A stretch of DNA of 64,000 nucleotides from Prochlorococcus marinus CUG1433 (lineage in GTDB: Bacteria; Cyanobacteriota; Cyanobacteriia; PCC-6307; Cyanobiaceae). Both the position numbers and the translations under genes were made by a program. The notes below the pieces were generated by a model. The model was not told the DNA's origin, did no database searches, and saw nothing but the letters and a program-made list of their open reading frames with translations. How positions within the stretch are numbered: the first letter of the stretch is position 1; each line of letters begins with the position of its first letter. This document shows positions 24,592 to 35,924 of this stretch, piece after piece. The stretch is taken from NCBI GenBank assembly GCA_017644425.1, contig JAEPLN010000001.1:62001-126000 (forward strand), in the 5' to 3' direction.

Positions 24592-26550
24592 TTATAACTC
24601 GTGAAAATATTCATATATATCATTTACTGAATTTTTTCCAAGTCCTTTAACTTTTGATAAATCCTCTTTAGTAGCAATTCTTATTGCGTCTATTGATTTA
24701 AAATGCTCAAGCAATTCTCTTATTCTTGAAGGACCTAAACCACTGATTTGGGACAATTGTGATCTATTCATTCTCTTAGATCTTTTGTCTCTATGAAAAG
24801 ATAATGCAAATCTATGAGCTTCATCTCTTATCCTTCTTAATAGAAGGACTCCTTTTTGATTTTCATCAGTATCAAGAGACTTTGTAAAGCCTGGAATAAA
24901 TATTTCTTCATTTTTTTTTGCCAATGAACATATAGTAACTTCTTCTTCAAGATTTAATTCCTTTAATGCTTTAATAGCAGCATTTAACTGCCCTTTACCT
25001 CCGTCAATCATTATTAAATCAGGCCAATCTGATAGAAGTTCATTGTCTAATTTGCTATTCGTTTTATCATTTAATATTGAAAAATCCCCTCCGCTTTTTT
25101 TAAATCTTGACCATTTTCTAAACCTTCTATGTATTACTTCATATATCGAGGCAAAATCATCACTATGTCCTAAAAAAACGTTTGAATCTTTAATTTTATA
25201 TTTTCTATAATGCTGTTTAGAAGGAATTCCATCAATAAATACGACTTGTGATGCTACTGGGTCTGTACCTTGAATATGGCTTATATCATAACCTTCAATT
25301 CTTTTAGGTTGTTCGCTTAATTCAAGTATTTGGGCAAGATCCTCAATTGATGATTCACTATCTTGAATACCATTCAATATTCTATCTAATTCTAATTTCG
25401 CATTTTTTAAAACCATCTCTACAGTTTCATGTTTTTTATTTCTTTTTGGGATTAGGATTTTTACTTTCTTTTTTCTTAGCTCCGTTAACCAATCCTCTAT
25501 TGTTGATTGTTTTGGAAGACTATATTGAATAAGAATTTCTGAGGGTATCTCTACACCTTCGACATTCATATAATGCTCTTCTAATACCCTTTGTAGAATA
25601 AGATTTTCATCTTCATTATTTAGTTTTTGACTATAACCAATTCTCCCAATGAGTTTACCAGATCTCATTTGGAAAATTTGTATACTAGCTACATTTTTTT
25701 TTGAAACAATTCCAAAGATATCTCTATTAATTGATGAATCTGGTATTGATATTTTTTGTGATTCAGTTAATAAATTTAAACCTGAAATTTGGTCCCTTAT
25801 TTTTGCAGCATTCTCATAATCTAAATCATTTGAAAATTGCAGCATTCTTTTTTGTAAAAATATTTCTAAGTCATCATTCCTTCCCTGAAATATCATAGAT
25901 ACTTGTTTCATTATTTTTTTATAATCGTCAGATGATATAACTTCTTGGCAAACTCCTGGACATCTACCTATTGAATAATTCAAACAAGTTCTATCTTTAT
26001 ATACTGGTCTTGGTCTTTGTCTAAGTGGAAATATTTTTTTTATCATAAATAATGTTCTCCTTAATAATCCGACATCAACATAAGGTCCATAATATCTATC
26101 TAAATTATTTCTATTTCTTCTTCTTCTTGTAATAAATATTCGAGGATATTTTTCACTCCATGTTATGCAAAGATATGGATATTTCTTATCATCCTTTAAA
26201 AGAATATTAAAGTATGGTTTATTTGTTTTAATTAAATTTGATTCTAAGTTTAATGCTTCATATTCGCTATCCGTGACTATAATTTCAATTTCAGTTATTT
26301 GACGAACCATCAAACTTAATCGAGGAGTTAAATCTGAATAATTATTGAAATAACTACTTACCCTACTGCGTAGTTTTTTAGATTTACCAATATAAAGTAA
26401 GTTATTATCTATATCTTTAAAAAGATAACAACCAGATGACTTTGGAATTTCGGATAATCTTGATTTTAATAACTCCTTATTATTAATTAATTTATATTCA
26501 ATTTTAAAATTATATTTGTTTTCTATTGTTTCGATTGAGGAATTACTCAT
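24592..26550 (-). CDS. uvrC: Excinuclease ABC subunit C
   Basis: UvrC makes the two incisions in nucleotide excision repair. The GIY-YIG-type domain is at about residues 33-115 (GCYLFKDIDNNLLYIGKSKK), the UVR motif lies at about 240-255 (region with LDYENAAKIRDQI), the RNase H-like nuclease domain begins near EGYDISHIQGTDPV (about 415) and includes DLIMIDGGKGQLNAA, and the double helix-hairpin-helix is at the C-terminus (SGLGPSRIRELL, KVKGLGKNSV). At 652 aa the protein is complete. It lies 9 bp after the flavin reductase-like gene. Confidence 0.97.
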   Translation of the reverse strand: MSNSSIETIENKYNFKIEYKLINNKELLKSRLSEIPKSSGCYLFKDIDNNLLYIGKSKKLRSRVSSYFNNYSDLTPRLSLMVRQITEIEIIVTDSEYEALNLESNLIKTNKPYFNILLKDDKKYPYLCITWSEKYPRIFITRRRRNRNNLDRYYGPYVDVGLLRRTLFMIKKIFPLRQRPRPVYKDRTCLNYSIGRCPGVCQEVISSDDYKKIMKQVSMIFQGRNDDLEIFLQKRMLQFSNDLDYENAAKIRDQISGLNLLTESQKISIPDSSINRDIFGIVSKKNVASIQIFQMRSGKLIGRIGYSQKLNNEDENLILQRVLEEHYMNVEGVEIPSEILIQYSLPKQSTIEDWLTELRKKKVKILIPKRNKKHETVEMVLKNAKLELDRILNGIQDSESSIEDLAQILELSEQPKRIEGYDISHIQGTDPVASQVVFIDGIPSKQHYRKYKIKDSNVFLGHSDDFASIYEVIHRRFRKWSRFKKSGGDFSILNDKTNSKLDNELLSDWPDLIMIDGGKGQLNAAIKALKELNLEEEVTICSLAKKNEEIFIPGFTKSLDTDENQKGVLLLRRIRDEAHRFALSFHRDKRSKRMNRSQLSQISGLGPSRIRELLEHFKSIDAIRIATKEDLSKVKGLGKNSVNDIYEYFHEL

Positions 26551-26559
26551 TTATATTGA

Positions 26560-27048
26560 TTAACCTCCATAATTCCAGCCAGTTGATGATAAATTTAGCG
26601 AGTCAACATCGTTATTCAAGTAAGCAGATTTAACCTCTCCTACAAAAACTGTATGGTCTCCATGAATAACACTTCCAACAACATTACATTCAACTCCACC
26701 CACACTATCTACTAAAATAGGCAATCCAAGCTCACCTAAATTAAATTCAACAGATTCAAATCTACCTCCTAATGCTTTTTGGGGTTTAAAAAAAACAGCT
26801 GCTAGATCCTTTTGATCACTTTTGAGCACATTTAATGAGAACTTATTGGTAGACTTTATTATCTCATGACTAGAACCCTCTGCTCTAACTGCCATTACAA
26901 CTAATGGGGGAGTGAAGGAACCTTGAGTCACCCAACTTGCAGTAAATCCATTCACTTCATTTTTATCCTCGTCTCTAACGCCACAAATAAATAATCCGTG
27001 AGGTATTTTTCTTAATAAGATTTTTTTTGCTTCTAGATTTAATGTCAT
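26560..27048 (-). CDS. Flavin reductase-like FMN-binding protein
   Basis: The 162-aa protein has the split-barrel flavin reductase fold: PHGLFICGVRDEDKNEVNGFTASWVTQGSFTPPLV (start of the FMN-binding region), then SLNVLKSDQKDLAAVF, and a late GDHTVFVGEVKSA segment which is typical. The family transfers electrons from NAD(P)H to flavin, or is fused to flavodiiron proteins in cyanobacteria. Here the domain stands alone. It is divergent from coaD and just upstream of uvrC. The specific partner is unknown. Confidence 0.85.
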   Translation of the reverse strand: MTLNLEAKKILLRKIPHGLFICGVRDEDKNEVNGFTASWVTQGSFTPPLVVMAVRAEGSSHEIIKSTNKFSLNVLKSDQKDLAAVFFKPQKALGGRFESVEFNLGELGLPILVDSVGGVECNVVGSVIHGDHTVFVGEVKSAYLNNDVDSLNLSSTGWNYGG

Positions 27049-27107
27049 AATTGATTTATCTAATAATCTTATTTTAACTAAATTTCTTATTCGATCATAA
27101 TAAATTC

Positions 27108-27581
27108 ATGAAAATTCTTTATCCAGGTACATTTGATCCTTTAACTAACGGGCATCTTGATTTAATAGAAAGGGCTGAAAAAATATTTGGCAATTTAGTA
27201 GTTGCTGTTTTAGAAAATACTTCTAAAACCCCAACATTTACTCTTCAAAGAAGAATAATACAAATTAAAAATTCTCTTTCTCATTTACCTAATATTGAAG
27301 TTATTTCTTATTCTGGACTTACTGTTGATTGTGCAAATGATCTAAAAGCTAATCTTATTCTTAGAGGCTTAAGAGCAATGAGTGATTTTGAATATGAACT
27401 TCAGATTTCTCATACAAATAAATCTCTTAATAACAATATTGAAACTATATTTCTATCGACAAATACAAATTATAGTTTTCTTAGTAGTTCTCTAGTAAAA
27501 GAAGTGGCAAAATTTGGGGGTGTAATTAATCACATGGTACCCCCCTCTGTTGAAAAGGATTTAAAAGAATATTTTAAATAA
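27108..27581 (+). CDS. coaD: Phosphopantetheine adenylyltransferase
   Basis: CoaD makes dephospho-CoA from 4'-phosphopantetheine and ATP. The nucleotidyltransferase motif is [19 protein letters not shown] (5-23, T/HxGH-type: NGHLD), and the second motif is [17 protein letters not shown] (about 120-136, carrying the SSSLVKE signature). [12 protein letters not shown] (about 88-99) is also strictly conserved. Length of 157 aa is normal. Its stop is 8 bp from the converging dacB gene. Confidence 0.96.
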   Translation: MKILYPGTFDPLTNGHLDLIERAEKIFGNLVVAVLENTSKTPTFTLQRRIIQIKNSLSHLPNIEVISYSGLTVDCANDLKANLILRGLRAMSDFEYELQISHTNKSLNNNIETIFLSTNTNYSFLSSSLVKEVAKFGGVINHMVPPSVEKDLKEYFK

Positions 27582-27589
27582 TATTTTTA

Positions 27590-28816
27590 TTAGCATGATT
27601 TCAAGTAATAAACATCACGTAATAATTTAAAAGCTTTTTCCTTATCAATATTATTAGAATTTTGTATGATGCTTACAATTATTGGCTTTTCATTTTTATA
27701 CAAAAAGCCAGATAATGCAAAGACATTTGAAAGAGTCCCAGTTTTTCCAAAAAACTTTCCAGATAATTCACTATTAACATATCTTTTAGCTAATGTTCCT
27801 CTTATTCCCATAATTGCAAGTGAAGATTGATAAGCTTTAAAATCATTAGAATATCTCATTTTATCTAAAAACAATACAACTAACTTTGTTGTAATTTTAT
27901 TTTTTCTAGACAATCCACTAGCATCTGCAAAGTATGTATTAGTTACTGGTAGGCCTTTATTTTTAAGCCATTTTTTCAATTTTATATATTCATTATTGTT
28001 CCATGTATTTGAGGCGTTTTTAAAGAGAGATTCAGCTGTAAAATTATGGCTTTCAGAATTTATTAAAGTTAATAAGGAAATAATTGGAGTTGAATATATT
28101 TTATTTATCTCTGAAATATCTTTTAAATAAAATGTCTTTTTTGAATCAAAAAAATTTATATATACTTTTGAATTTGGAAATTTATTTTTTAAATAGTTTT
28201 CAATAAAATTTTTTAATGCATAAATATCTTCATAGTTATTGTGATTACTTTCTATTGCTAGAGATGTAATTGGAGATCCATATTCGTAAAGTTTATCAGT
28301 ATTTGTCCATCCAATTGGCCAATATAATTTTGAATCAATTTCTACAATATTGAAGTTAATAATTTTGCTTTCTTTAACATTTGAAACTAGTTCGATTATA
28401 TGTTCATAATTTAAATCTGGATCACCTTGACCAAGCAAGTAATAATTGTTTTTATTTTTTTTTAATAAGGAAGTTTTTAAATTATTATTTAATTTATATT
28501 TACTTAAGACATAAGCTGATGAGAATAATTTTTGATTTGATGCTGGCAACCTTAGAACTTCATCATTATAGGAACTAATTATTTCCCCTTTATTATTAAT
28601 AATCGATACACTAAAAGATTCATCAAGTGTTTGATTCAATAAAGCATCATAAGTAGGACATTTTTTATTTTTAGTAATTAATCCAGGGAAATTAAAATAA
28701 ATACTATTTAAAAAAGTTATTTTCTGTTTTGCTATTAGATATCTTATTAATATAGAAGATGATCCTAATACAAAAACAATAAAGAAAAATGAATAAATTT
28801 TTTTTATCACATTCAA
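27590..28816 (-). CDS. dacB: D-alanyl-D-alanine carboxypeptidase, PBP4-type (S13)
   Basis: This periplasmic penicillin-binding protein trims peptidoglycan crosslinks. All three active-site motifs are visible: SNQK (S-x-x-K, about residue 93), SHN (S-x-N, about 255) and KTGT (about 360). The N-terminus contains a membrane/signal segment (FFFIVFVLGSSSILIRYLI). It is 408 aa, shorter than E. coli PBP4 because the inserted domains are reduced, as is common in cyanobacteria. It lies 1 bp after the DUF1995 gene. Confidence 0.88.
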   Translation of the reverse strand: MNVIKKIYSFFFIVFVLGSSSILIRYLIAKQKITFLNSIYFNFPGLITKNKKCPTYDALLNQTLDESFSVSIINNKGEIISSYNDEVLRLPASNQKLFSSAYVLSKYKLNNNLKTSLLKKNKNNYYLLGQGDPDLNYEHIIELVSNVKESKIINFNIVEIDSKLYWPIGWTNTDKLYEYGSPITSLAIESNHNNYEDIYALKNFIENYLKNKFPNSKVYINFFDSKKTFYLKDISEINKIYSTPIISLLTLINSESHNFTAESLFKNASNTWNNNEYIKLKKWLKNKGLPVTNTYFADASGLSRKNKITTKLVVLFLDKMRYSNDFKAYQSSLAIMGIRGTLAKRYVNSELSGKFFGKTGTLSNVFALSGFLYKNEKPIIVSIIQNSNNIDKEKAFKLLRDVYYLKSC

Positions 28817-28817
28817 C

Positions 28818-29444
28818 CTATAAATTTACAAAAATAGATTCATTATCCGGTTTAATTTCAAATTCTTTTTTAAAATAATATTTTTTGCTTTCTTCTTTAA
28901 AAAGCAACCAGTTATTTGGATAAATATGCATAAGAGCAGCTTTATTTAAAGGCTGAAGAAAATAAATATTTTTCCATGTTTTGACGAATTTTTTACGTCT
29001 CTCTCTAATAACGCTTCCTATTCCAATATTGGCATCTTCAAATTTTGGATTTAATGAATAATGCGTTCCATGATAATTATCAGACATTGGTTCAAATGAA
29101 TCGAAATCATATGGCTGAGGTATTATCGATATCATTACACTATCAATATTATTTATATTATTTGATTGATTAAATGATTTAAAAGTAAAGATTTTATCTT
29201 TGATATCTGGATAGTCCCTTTGAGCCAAAGCAACAGCACCTTGATCAGCAAATGTTATGAATACATTTTTATTTTTAGATAATATCTTGTAGATAGTTAT
29301 TCCAATTCTGTTAAACTTCAATCCTTCAAAATTAAATTCTATAGTAAATCTTTTATTTGAATCTAATAAACTTTGATTAATTGCATCCTCCATATTCTTA
29401 AGAGATTCATTTAAATCTTTAGGTAGTCTATAGTTGGTTTCCAT
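28818..29444 (-). CDS. DUF1995 family protein
   Basis: The 208-aa product begins YRLPKDLNESLKNMEDAINQSL and has the FADQGAVALAQRDYP and SVMISIIPQPYDFDSFEP segments typical of the DUF1995 proteins found in cyanobacteria and plastids. These are uncharacterised, sometimes annotated as low-PSII-accumulation-like (LPA3-like). No membrane segment or catalytic residue can be pointed to. Its start shares one base with the end of the cysteine desulfurase gene, so the two are cotranscribed. Confidence 0.75.
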   Translation of the reverse strand: METNYRLPKDLNESLKNMEDAINQSLLDSNKRFTIEFNFEGLKFNRIGITIYKILSKNKNVFITFADQGAVALAQRDYPDIKDKIFTFKSFNQSNNINNIDSVMISIIPQPYDFDSFEPMSDNYHGTHYSLNPKFEDANIGIGSVIRERRKKFVKTWKNIYFLQPLNKAALMHIYPNNWLLFKEESKKYYFKKEFEIKPDNESIFVNL

Positions 29445-30616
29445 TAAAATTTGTCAATACATATTTGAATAAGTTCTAAAAATTTATCTATTTCTGACTT
29501 ATTGTTTATTGAACCTAAACTAACACGAATATTTGAATATAGTTCATCATCTTTTAAACCAATATTTTTAAGTGTTGAGCTAGGTTTCCCAGATGAGCTT
29601 GAACAAGCACTTCCACTACTTATTGCTATTTTATTTTTTGACATGAAATTAATAATCTTATATGCCCTTATTGGCGCAAAAAGTTTATTTAATAGTAGAA
29701 ACGAAATATGATTGGGAAGCCTATGGTTAATACTTCCAGTAATCTTTATATGATTATTATCAGTAATTTTTTGAAAAAAATAATTTTTAAGTTTATTAAT
29801 ATTATTAGATGGAAATTCAGTTATGTAATCATATACTTTTATTTTTCCTTTAATATTCTTTAATGATTCATACATTCCAGCGATTAATGGCAAAGCTTGT
29901 GTACCTTGTCTAATTGAAAATTCCTGAGTAAGTGATATGTCTTTATTTTTTAAAATTTGTCTAGACTTTTCTTTTGTTAAAAGGATACCGATACCTTTTG
30001 GCCCTCCAAATTTATGAGCAGATAAACTTAAAAAATCACATTTAAGATCTTTCCAACTGAATATTCCATTACTTAATATTTGAGTTCCATCTAAATGAAA
30101 CATTATATTTAATTCTTCACATTTGGAACCTATAAATTGAACAGGCTGTATTGTCCCAATTTCACTTTGTCCCCAAATAATTGATACAAGCTTAGTATTA
30201 TTCTTTAAAATTTTATGGATATTAGCAATATTTAAAATTCCATCATTATTTACCGTCCATTCGTAAATATCCCATTTTTGTTTCCTTAGTTTATTAGCAC
30301 AAATAGTTGTTGCTTGATGTTCAACATTTGAGATAACAACTCTACCATTTTTAAAATTCTCATAAATACTATTAAATACAATATTTGTTGATTCCGAAGA
30401 ACCAGATGTAAAAATTATATCCTCTGGATCTGCTTCAAATATATAAGCAATTTTAGATCTAATTTTTTCAAGATATGTGGAACATCTTATCCCTAGCTCA
30501 TATGTAGATGAAGGGTTATGCCAATAATTCCTATAAGTTGAATTAATTATATTTAAAACATTCTCAGATAATGGAGTTGTGGATGCATTATCTAAATAGA
30601 TAAAATTATTTTCCAT
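29444..30616 (-). CDS. Cysteine desulfurase (IscS/NifS family)
   Basis: This PLP enzyme releases sulfur from cysteine for iron-sulfur clusters and thiocofactors. The N-terminal YLDNASTTPLS motif (7-17), the PLP Lys in LSLSAHKFGGPKGIGIL (about residue 203) and the catalytic Cys loop SSGSACSSSSGKPS (about 335-348) are all visible. At 390 aa it is the IscS/NifS class (group I loop). It shares one base with the end of dapF and one with the next gene, so dapF, this gene and the DUF1995 gene form one tightly coupled unit. Which cellular pathway it feeds is not clear from context. Confidence 0.93.
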   Translation of the reverse strand: MENNFIYLDNASTTPLSENVLNIINSTYRNYWHNPSSTYELGIRCSTYLEKIRSKIAYIFEADPEDIIFTSGSSESTNIVFNSIYENFKNGRVVISNVEHQATTICANKLRKQKWDIYEWTVNNDGILNIANIHKILKNNTKLVSIIWGQSEIGTIQPVQFIGSKCEELNIMFHLDGTQILSNGIFSWKDLKCDFLSLSAHKFGGPKGIGILLTKEKSRQILKNKDISLTQEFSIRQGTQALPLIAGMYESLKNIKGKIKVYDYITEFPSNNINKLKNYFFQKITDNNHIKITGSINHRLPNHISFLLLNKLFAPIRAYKIINFMSKNKIAISSGSACSSSSGKPSSTLKNIGLKDDELYSNIRVSLGSINNKSEIDKFLELIQICIDKF

Positions 30617-31476
30617 TAATTTACTAACATTGAGCCTGAGAAAACCTTTGTAGCATTACCGGTCATCATGACTTCACAATCGTCTTTTGACCAATCAATT
30701 TTAAGATTACCTCCTGGCAAATTTACTATGGTTTGAGAATTACAAAGACCTAGCTTGTAAGCTGCTACATGGATAGCACAGGCACCTGTTCCGCAGGCCA
30801 AGGTTGGTCCTGCACCTCTTTCCCATACTTTTACTTTGATATTATCTCTATTTAAGATTTGACAAAAATGAACATTAGTTTTTTCAGGGAATAATTCATT
30901 TTTTTCAAATAAAGGACCAAGTCTGGAAAGAACAATTGAATCTATGTCTTTTAGAAAGAATATTAAATGAGGATTCCCCATCCCTACGGCATAACCCATA
31001 GTATTGAAATTTTTTTCAATAAATTTGTGTGAAGGAATTGAATTGATTTTTTTTTCAATGGTTGTTGGAATATTATGACTTTCTAAAATTGGAACTCCCA
31101 TTTTTACTGTAATTTCATCATTTATATATTTTGCAATTTTTAAACCTGCTTTAGTCTCAATTTTATATTCTATATTTTTATTATTCATTGAATCATTCAA
31201 GTGGAGATACTCAACTAAACACCTAATTCCGTTTCCACACATTTGTGCTTCAGAACCATCAGAATTAAAAATTATCATTTTTGCATAATTATCTTGATTA
31301 GGTTCTTCTATAAAAATCACACCATCTGCTCCAATACCAAATTGCCTATTGCAAATTTGTTGTATATCAAATATTTTATTTGTCTTGTAATTTTTATATA
31401 AATCATTTCCTCTACAATCAATTACTACGAAATCATTTCCGTTACCTTGATATTTTTCAAAAGTTATATTTTTCAT
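30616..31476 (-). CDS. dapF: Diaminopimelate epimerase
   Basis: DapF interconverts LL- and meso-diaminopimelate for lysine and peptidoglycan synthesis. The two catalytic cysteines are in QMCGNGIRCL (about residues 78-87) and in AGPTLACGTGACAIHVAA (about 226-243). QGNGNDFVVID at the N-terminus and FVVID/GADGVIF also fit. Length 286 aa is normal. Divergent from leuS with 107 bp between the starts. Confidence 0.96.
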   Translation of the reverse strand: MKNITFEKYQGNGNDFVVIDCRGNDLYKNYKTNKIFDIQQICNRQFGIGADGVIFIEEPNQDNYAKMIIFNSDGSEAQMCGNGIRCLVEYLHLNDSMNNKNIEYKIETKAGLKIAKYINDEITVKMGVPILESHNIPTTIEKKINSIPSHKFIEKNFNTMGYAVGMGNPHLIFFLKDIDSIVLSRLGPLFEKNELFPEKTNVHFCQILNRDNIKVKVWERGAGPTLACGTGACAIHVAAYKLGLCNSQTIVNLPGGNLKIDWSKDDCEVMMTGNATKVFSGSMLVN

Positions 31477-31583
31477 TTGTAGTTAATATATTTTAAATTT
31501 TAATTATAAATTATTCCTTTTAACAATCTATTTCTATTTTATACAATGGATATTAAAATAATAATTTAACAAATAAAAATTAA

Positions 31584-34154
31584 GTGATTTCTCCCGATAA
31601 ACAATATGAGACTGATACCAATTTATATAATCCATCTGAAATAGAAAAAAAATGGCAGTCAATATGGACAGATAACAATTTATACAAAACTGATGAATTA
31701 ACTGAGAATAGCGATAAATTTTATGCCTTATCAATGTTTCCCTACCCCTCGGGTAATCTTCATATGGGACATGTTAGAAATTATGTTATTACAGACTTAA
31801 TAGCTCGGTTCCAAAGGTTTAAGGGCAAATCTGTATTACATCCAATGGGTTGGGACGCTTTTGGTTTGCCTGCTGAGAATGCAGCGATTGAAAGAGGTAT
31901 TAGTCCAAGTGTGTGGACTAAAAAAAATATTTCTCATATGAAGTCACAATTAAAGCTTTTGGGACTATCAGTTGATTGGGATAGAGAATTTGCAACTTGT
32001 GATGAAAATTACTATGTTTGGACACAATATCTATTTTTAGAGTTATACAAGGCAGGTCTTGTATATCAAAAGGAATCAGAAGTTAATTGGGATCCGATAG
32101 ATAATACAGTCTTAGCGAATGAACAAGTTGACTCAGAGGGTAAATCTTGGAGATCTGGGGCACTAGTTGAAAAAAAATTATTAAAGCAGTGGTTTTTAAG
32201 GATTACTAATTATGCGGATGAGTTATTGAAGGATTTAGAAAAATTAGATAATTGGCCAGAAAGAGTAAAAATAATGCAAGATAATTGGATTGGAAAGTCA
32301 ATTGGTACAAATATTAATTTCAATATCAATATCAATCCAGAAGAGAAAATAACTGTATTTACGACAAGACCAGATACTTTATTTGGAGTTACTTATTTAG
32401 CAATTTCTGTTAATCATTCATTAATTAAAAATATTTCTGATAAAGAAACAATACAAGATATAGAAAATCTTAAACAATATTTGAAAAATAATAAAAATAA
32501 TGATCTTGAAAAAATTGGAATAAAAACTAGATTTTTAGCAATAAATCCAGTTAATTCTGAACCTATTCCTATTTGGGTGGCAAGTTATGTTCTTGATGAA
32601 TATGGTACAGGCGCTGTTATGGGCGTGCCAGCTCATGATCTAAGAGATTTTGAATTTGCTAAGAAAAATAATATTGATATTAAAAAGGTAATATCAAAGG
32701 ATAAAAGTGAACAAACTATAGAACTTGATGAAGCTTATGTAGAAAATGGATATCTTATTAATTCAAATCAATACGATGGTTTAGAAAATACTATTGCTAA
32801 ATTAAAAATTTCAGAGGAGGGAGTAAATATTGGATGGGCTGAAAATAAGATTCAATATCGTTTAAGAGATTGGTTAATATCTAGACAAAGATATTGGGGA
32901 TGTCCTATTCCCATCGTTAATTGCAAAAAATGTGGATCTGTTCCTTTAAAACAATCAGATTTACCTGTTTCATTACCAAAAGATATAGATATCTCGGCTA
33001 ACAAGATTAATGCTTTAGGTGATAATAATAATTGGATAAATACAACATGTCCAAAATGTGGAATAGCGGCAAAAAAAGAAACTGATACTATGGACACTTT
33101 TATGTGTTCATCATGGTATTTTTTAAGATATCCATCTTCAAAATGTTCTAATAAGCCATTTGAAAAGATTGAAATTAATAAGTGGTTGCCTGTAGATCAA
33201 TATGTTGGAGGAGTAGAGCATGCAATATTGCATTTGTTATATGCAAGATTTTTCACTAAAGCTTTGCGGGATAATGAACTATTTGAAATTGATGAACCAT
33301 TTAAAAAACTTTTAACGCAAGGAATGGTTCAAGCGGCAGCCTATAAAAACAATAAAACGGGTAAATATGTTTCTCCTTCCGATATTACTGATCTATCAAA
33401 TCCTACAGATCCAATGGACAATACCAAACTTGAAGTTCTTTTCGAGAAGATGTCTAAGTCAAAATATAATGGAATAGACCCTGAATCAGTAATTAAAAAA
33501 TATGGAGCAGATACAGCAAGAATGTTTATATTATTTAAAGCGCCGCCAGAAAAAGATTTGGAATGGGGAGATACAGATGTTGAAGGACAATTTAGATTTT
33601 TAAGCAGGATTTGGAAGCTTTATATAAATTGTGCAAAAGATATAAATAGTAAATCTAAATCTTGTCCAGATAAAGAAAAAAGTTTAATAAAGTCAATGAA
33701 TATAGCTATAAAAGAAATTTCAAATGACATATTAAATAACCAATTTAATACTGCGATCTCAGAACTAATGAAGTTTTATAATTCTTTATCAAATTCCATT
33801 AATGATGTAAACAATAATTTAAGAATTGAGGCTTTAAAAACATTTTGTATTTTGTTGGCTCCATTTGCCCCTCATATTGCAGAAGAAATATGGCATCTTA
33901 TAGGATTCAAAAAATCTGTGCATTTAGAACACTGGCCCTCATTTAATGCAGAGGCACTAAAGGAAGATTCATATGAACTGGTAATACAAGTGAATGGAAA
34001 AGTTAGAGACAAAGTAAATATTAATAATGATATGAATGAAGATCAAATTAAAGAATTGACTCTTAAAAGACCTAATATATTAAAATGGACTCAAGATAAG
34101 GAAATAAGAAAAATAATTATTGTTAAGGGAAAAATTATTAATATTGTTGTTTAA
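31584..34154 (+). CDS. leuS: Leucyl-tRNA synthetase
   Basis: LeuS charges tRNA-Leu. It starts with GTG at 31584; no in-frame ATG is better placed before the first conserved block. The HIGH element is HMGH in [18 protein letters not shown] (about 53-70), the KMSKS element is KMSKSKYNG (about 620-628), and the CP1 editing domain (about 230-420) has the [15 protein letters not shown] motif. 856 aa is a full-length enzyme. Its stop overlaps the converging pgi gene by 4 bp. Confidence 0.97.
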   Translation: MISPDKQYETDTNLYNPSEIEKKWQSIWTDNNLYKTDELTENSDKFYALSMFPYPSGNLHMGHVRNYVITDLIARFQRFKGKSVLHPMGWDAFGLPAENAAIERGISPSVWTKKNISHMKSQLKLLGLSVDWDREFATCDENYYVWTQYLFLELYKAGLVYQKESEVNWDPIDNTVLANEQVDSEGKSWRSGALVEKKLLKQWFLRITNYADELLKDLEKLDNWPERVKIMQDNWIGKSIGTNINFNININPEEKITVFTTRPDTLFGVTYLAISVNHSLIKNISDKETIQDIENLKQYLKNNKNNDLEKIGIKTRFLAINPVNSEPIPIWVASYVLDEYGTGAVMGVPAHDLRDFEFAKKNNIDIKKVISKDKSEQTIELDEAYVENGYLINSNQYDGLENTIAKLKISEEGVNIGWAENKIQYRLRDWLISRQRYWGCPIPIVNCKKCGSVPLKQSDLPVSLPKDIDISANKINALGDNNNWINTTCPKCGIAAKKETDTMDTFMCSSWYFLRYPSSKCSNKPFEKIEINKWLPVDQYVGGVEHAILHLLYARFFTKALRDNELFEIDEPFKKLLTQGMVQAAAYKNNKTGKYVSPSDITDLSNPTDPMDNTKLEVLFEKMSKSKYNGIDPESVIKKYGADTARMFILFKAPPEKDLEWGDTDVEGQFRFLSRIWKLYINCAKDINSKSKSCPDKEKSLIKSMNIAIKEISNDILNNQFNTAISELMKFYNSLSNSINDVNNNLRIEALKTFCILLAPFAPHIAEEIWHLIGFKKSVHLEHWPSFNAEALKEDSYELVIQVNGKVRDKVNINNDMNEDQIKELTLKRPNILKWTQDKEIRKIIIVKGKIINIVV

Positions 34155-35734
34155 GAATTTATTTTTTGAATAACTAATGAATTTGGATTTGACCAATCGC
34201 CTTTAACTAAATAATTATCATTACCGAAACACATTTCACGTAGTATGAAAAATATTGGTTCACTCACTGAATTATCAAATAATGATGTTATGTCATTTAT
34301 AGAATATTCTCCACCTTCATCTAATATATTACATACTTTTTGTTGATACTCAATAATATTTGCGGCTGCTTTCTTTCCAGCTTCAACTCCTGGTTGATCA
34401 TATGCATTTATATTTACCAATTCAGCGTAGAAGGATACGGCCCTCTCAAATAATGCGATTAATGCACCTAGTGAAAAACAATTTAACTTTTCTAACGTAA
34501 TAGTGATACTTTGTCTGTTTTCACTAGATAGTGCTGATCTGGTTCCCTGCAAAAAACCAGAAAGATATTCTTTAGGATTCTCTTTTTCATCAAAAATATT
34601 AGTAGATGGAGAATCTAATAATTCAATAAAAATACAAAAGAAATTATCAATACCATCTCTCAGTTGTTGAACATAAGCATGTTGATCTGTAGATCCTTTA
34701 TTACCAAAAACGGAAATACCTTGATTAACTACTTCACCATTCCTACTAAATTTCTTACCTAATGATTCCATTACTAATTGCTGGAGATATTTACTAAATA
34801 CCTGTAATCTATCTCTATATGGCAATACGACCATATCCCTCTTTCCAATACCATCCCCAGTTAAATACCATGCGGATGATAATAATGCTGCTGGATTTTT
34901 TTTAAAATCACTTATACGTGTGGCCTCATCCATTAATGATGCACCTCTAATAAATTCAAATATATTTTCATTAATAAGAGATAATGGAAGCAATCCCACA
35001 GAGCTTGTAATACTAGTTCTTCCCCCAACCCAATCTTGCAAATTAAATATTTTTAACCAATTTTCAGAAGTGGCTTTTTTAAATAACTTACTATCTTTCA
35101 TGGTTATAGCTATAGCATTCGAATTCCATTCAAGAGAATTGTTATCGCAGTAACTTTTAATAATGTCCATAGCAATTCTAGGTTCAGGCGTACCTCCTGA
35201 TTTGCTAACTACTACAAATAATGTTGTTGATAATTTTTCAGATAACTCTTCTAACTTTTCGCTAATTAAAAAAGGATCAACATTATCGATATAAGAAAAA
35301 TTTAAGCCTCTAGAGCACTTCTGCAGTGACTCTGTAATAAGTAATGGTCCTAAACCACTTCCACCAATTCCTATCCATAGAACATCCGTATACTGCTGAT
35401 TATTCTTATTATTAATATCTCCATTTAAAATTTGTTTTCCAAATTCAGAGATTGCATTAATATCTGCACTAATTTCCTCTCCTATTTTTGAAGAGGGTGA
35501 AATTGATGGATTTCTAAGCCAATAATGCCCAACTTGTCTATTTTCATCAATATTTGAAATTGCACCATTTTCTAATTCTTGTATTGATGAAAAAACATCT
35601 ATAAATTTATCTTCTAAATTTTTTATCTCTTTACTTGTAAAATTAATTTTGCTTATGTCTAACCAAATATTTAATTTTTTATCAAACCAAAGATAATTAC
35701 AAAATTTATCCCAAGAGTTTAAATCTCCATTCAT
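34151..35734 (-). CDS. pgi: Glucose-6-phosphate isomerase
   Basis: PGI converts glucose-6-phosphate and fructose-6-phosphate. The SIS-type sugar-phosphate site is seen in [21 protein letters not shown] (about residues 118-138), [14 protein letters not shown] (about 175-188), [17 protein letters not shown] (about 350-366) and the C-terminal GVEAGKKAA (about 453-461). At 527 aa it is the cyanobacterial long type. The N-terminus is [16 protein letters not shown]. Gene is complete. Confidence 0.95.
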   Translation of the reverse strand: MNGDLNSWDKFCNYLWFDKKLNIWLDISKINFTSKEIKNLEDKFIDVFSSIQELENGAISNIDENRQVGHYWLRNPSISPSSKIGEEISADINAISEFGKQILNGDINNKNNQQYTDVLWIGIGGSGLGPLLITESLQKCSRGLNFSYIDNVDPFLISEKLEELSEKLSTTLFVVVSKSGGTPEPRIAMDIIKSYCDNNSLEWNSNAIAITMKDSKLFKKATSENWLKIFNLQDWVGGRTSITSSVGLLPLSLINENIFEFIRGASLMDEATRISDFKKNPAALLSSAWYLTGDGIGKRDMVVLPYRDRLQVFSKYLQQLVMESLGKKFSRNGEVVNQGISVFGNKGSTDQHAYVQQLRDGIDNFFCIFIELLDSPSTNIFDEKENPKEYLSGFLQGTRSALSSENRQSITITLEKLNCFSLGALIALFERAVSFYAELVNINAYDQPGVEAGKKAAANIIEYQQKVCNILDEGGEYSINDITSLFDNSVSEPIFFILREMCFGNDNYLVKGDWSNPNSLVIQKINS

Positions 35735-35885
35735 ATTATATATTTGTTTCTTTTATTTATTATTCAATTATATCTATACGAATAGTACAAAGATTTGAAT
35801 CATTTAAATTTGTTTAAATTTTTATCTTCAAATAAATATGTTTTTGAATATAAACAATTAAATTTGAGGTTTTTTTTTATTTGAT

Positions 35886-35924
35886 ATGAATTTATCATTG
35901 GATAAAATAAAAAACTTTGGATAG
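35886..35924 (+). other. 12-codon upstream ORF overlapping the purN start
   Basis: An ATG at 35886 opens MNLSLDKIKNFG and stops at TAG 35922-35924, overlapping the TTG start of purN by 8 bp in another frame. It could couple translation of purN to termination of a short leader. It may equally be chance in AT-rich sequence. Confidence 0.25.
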
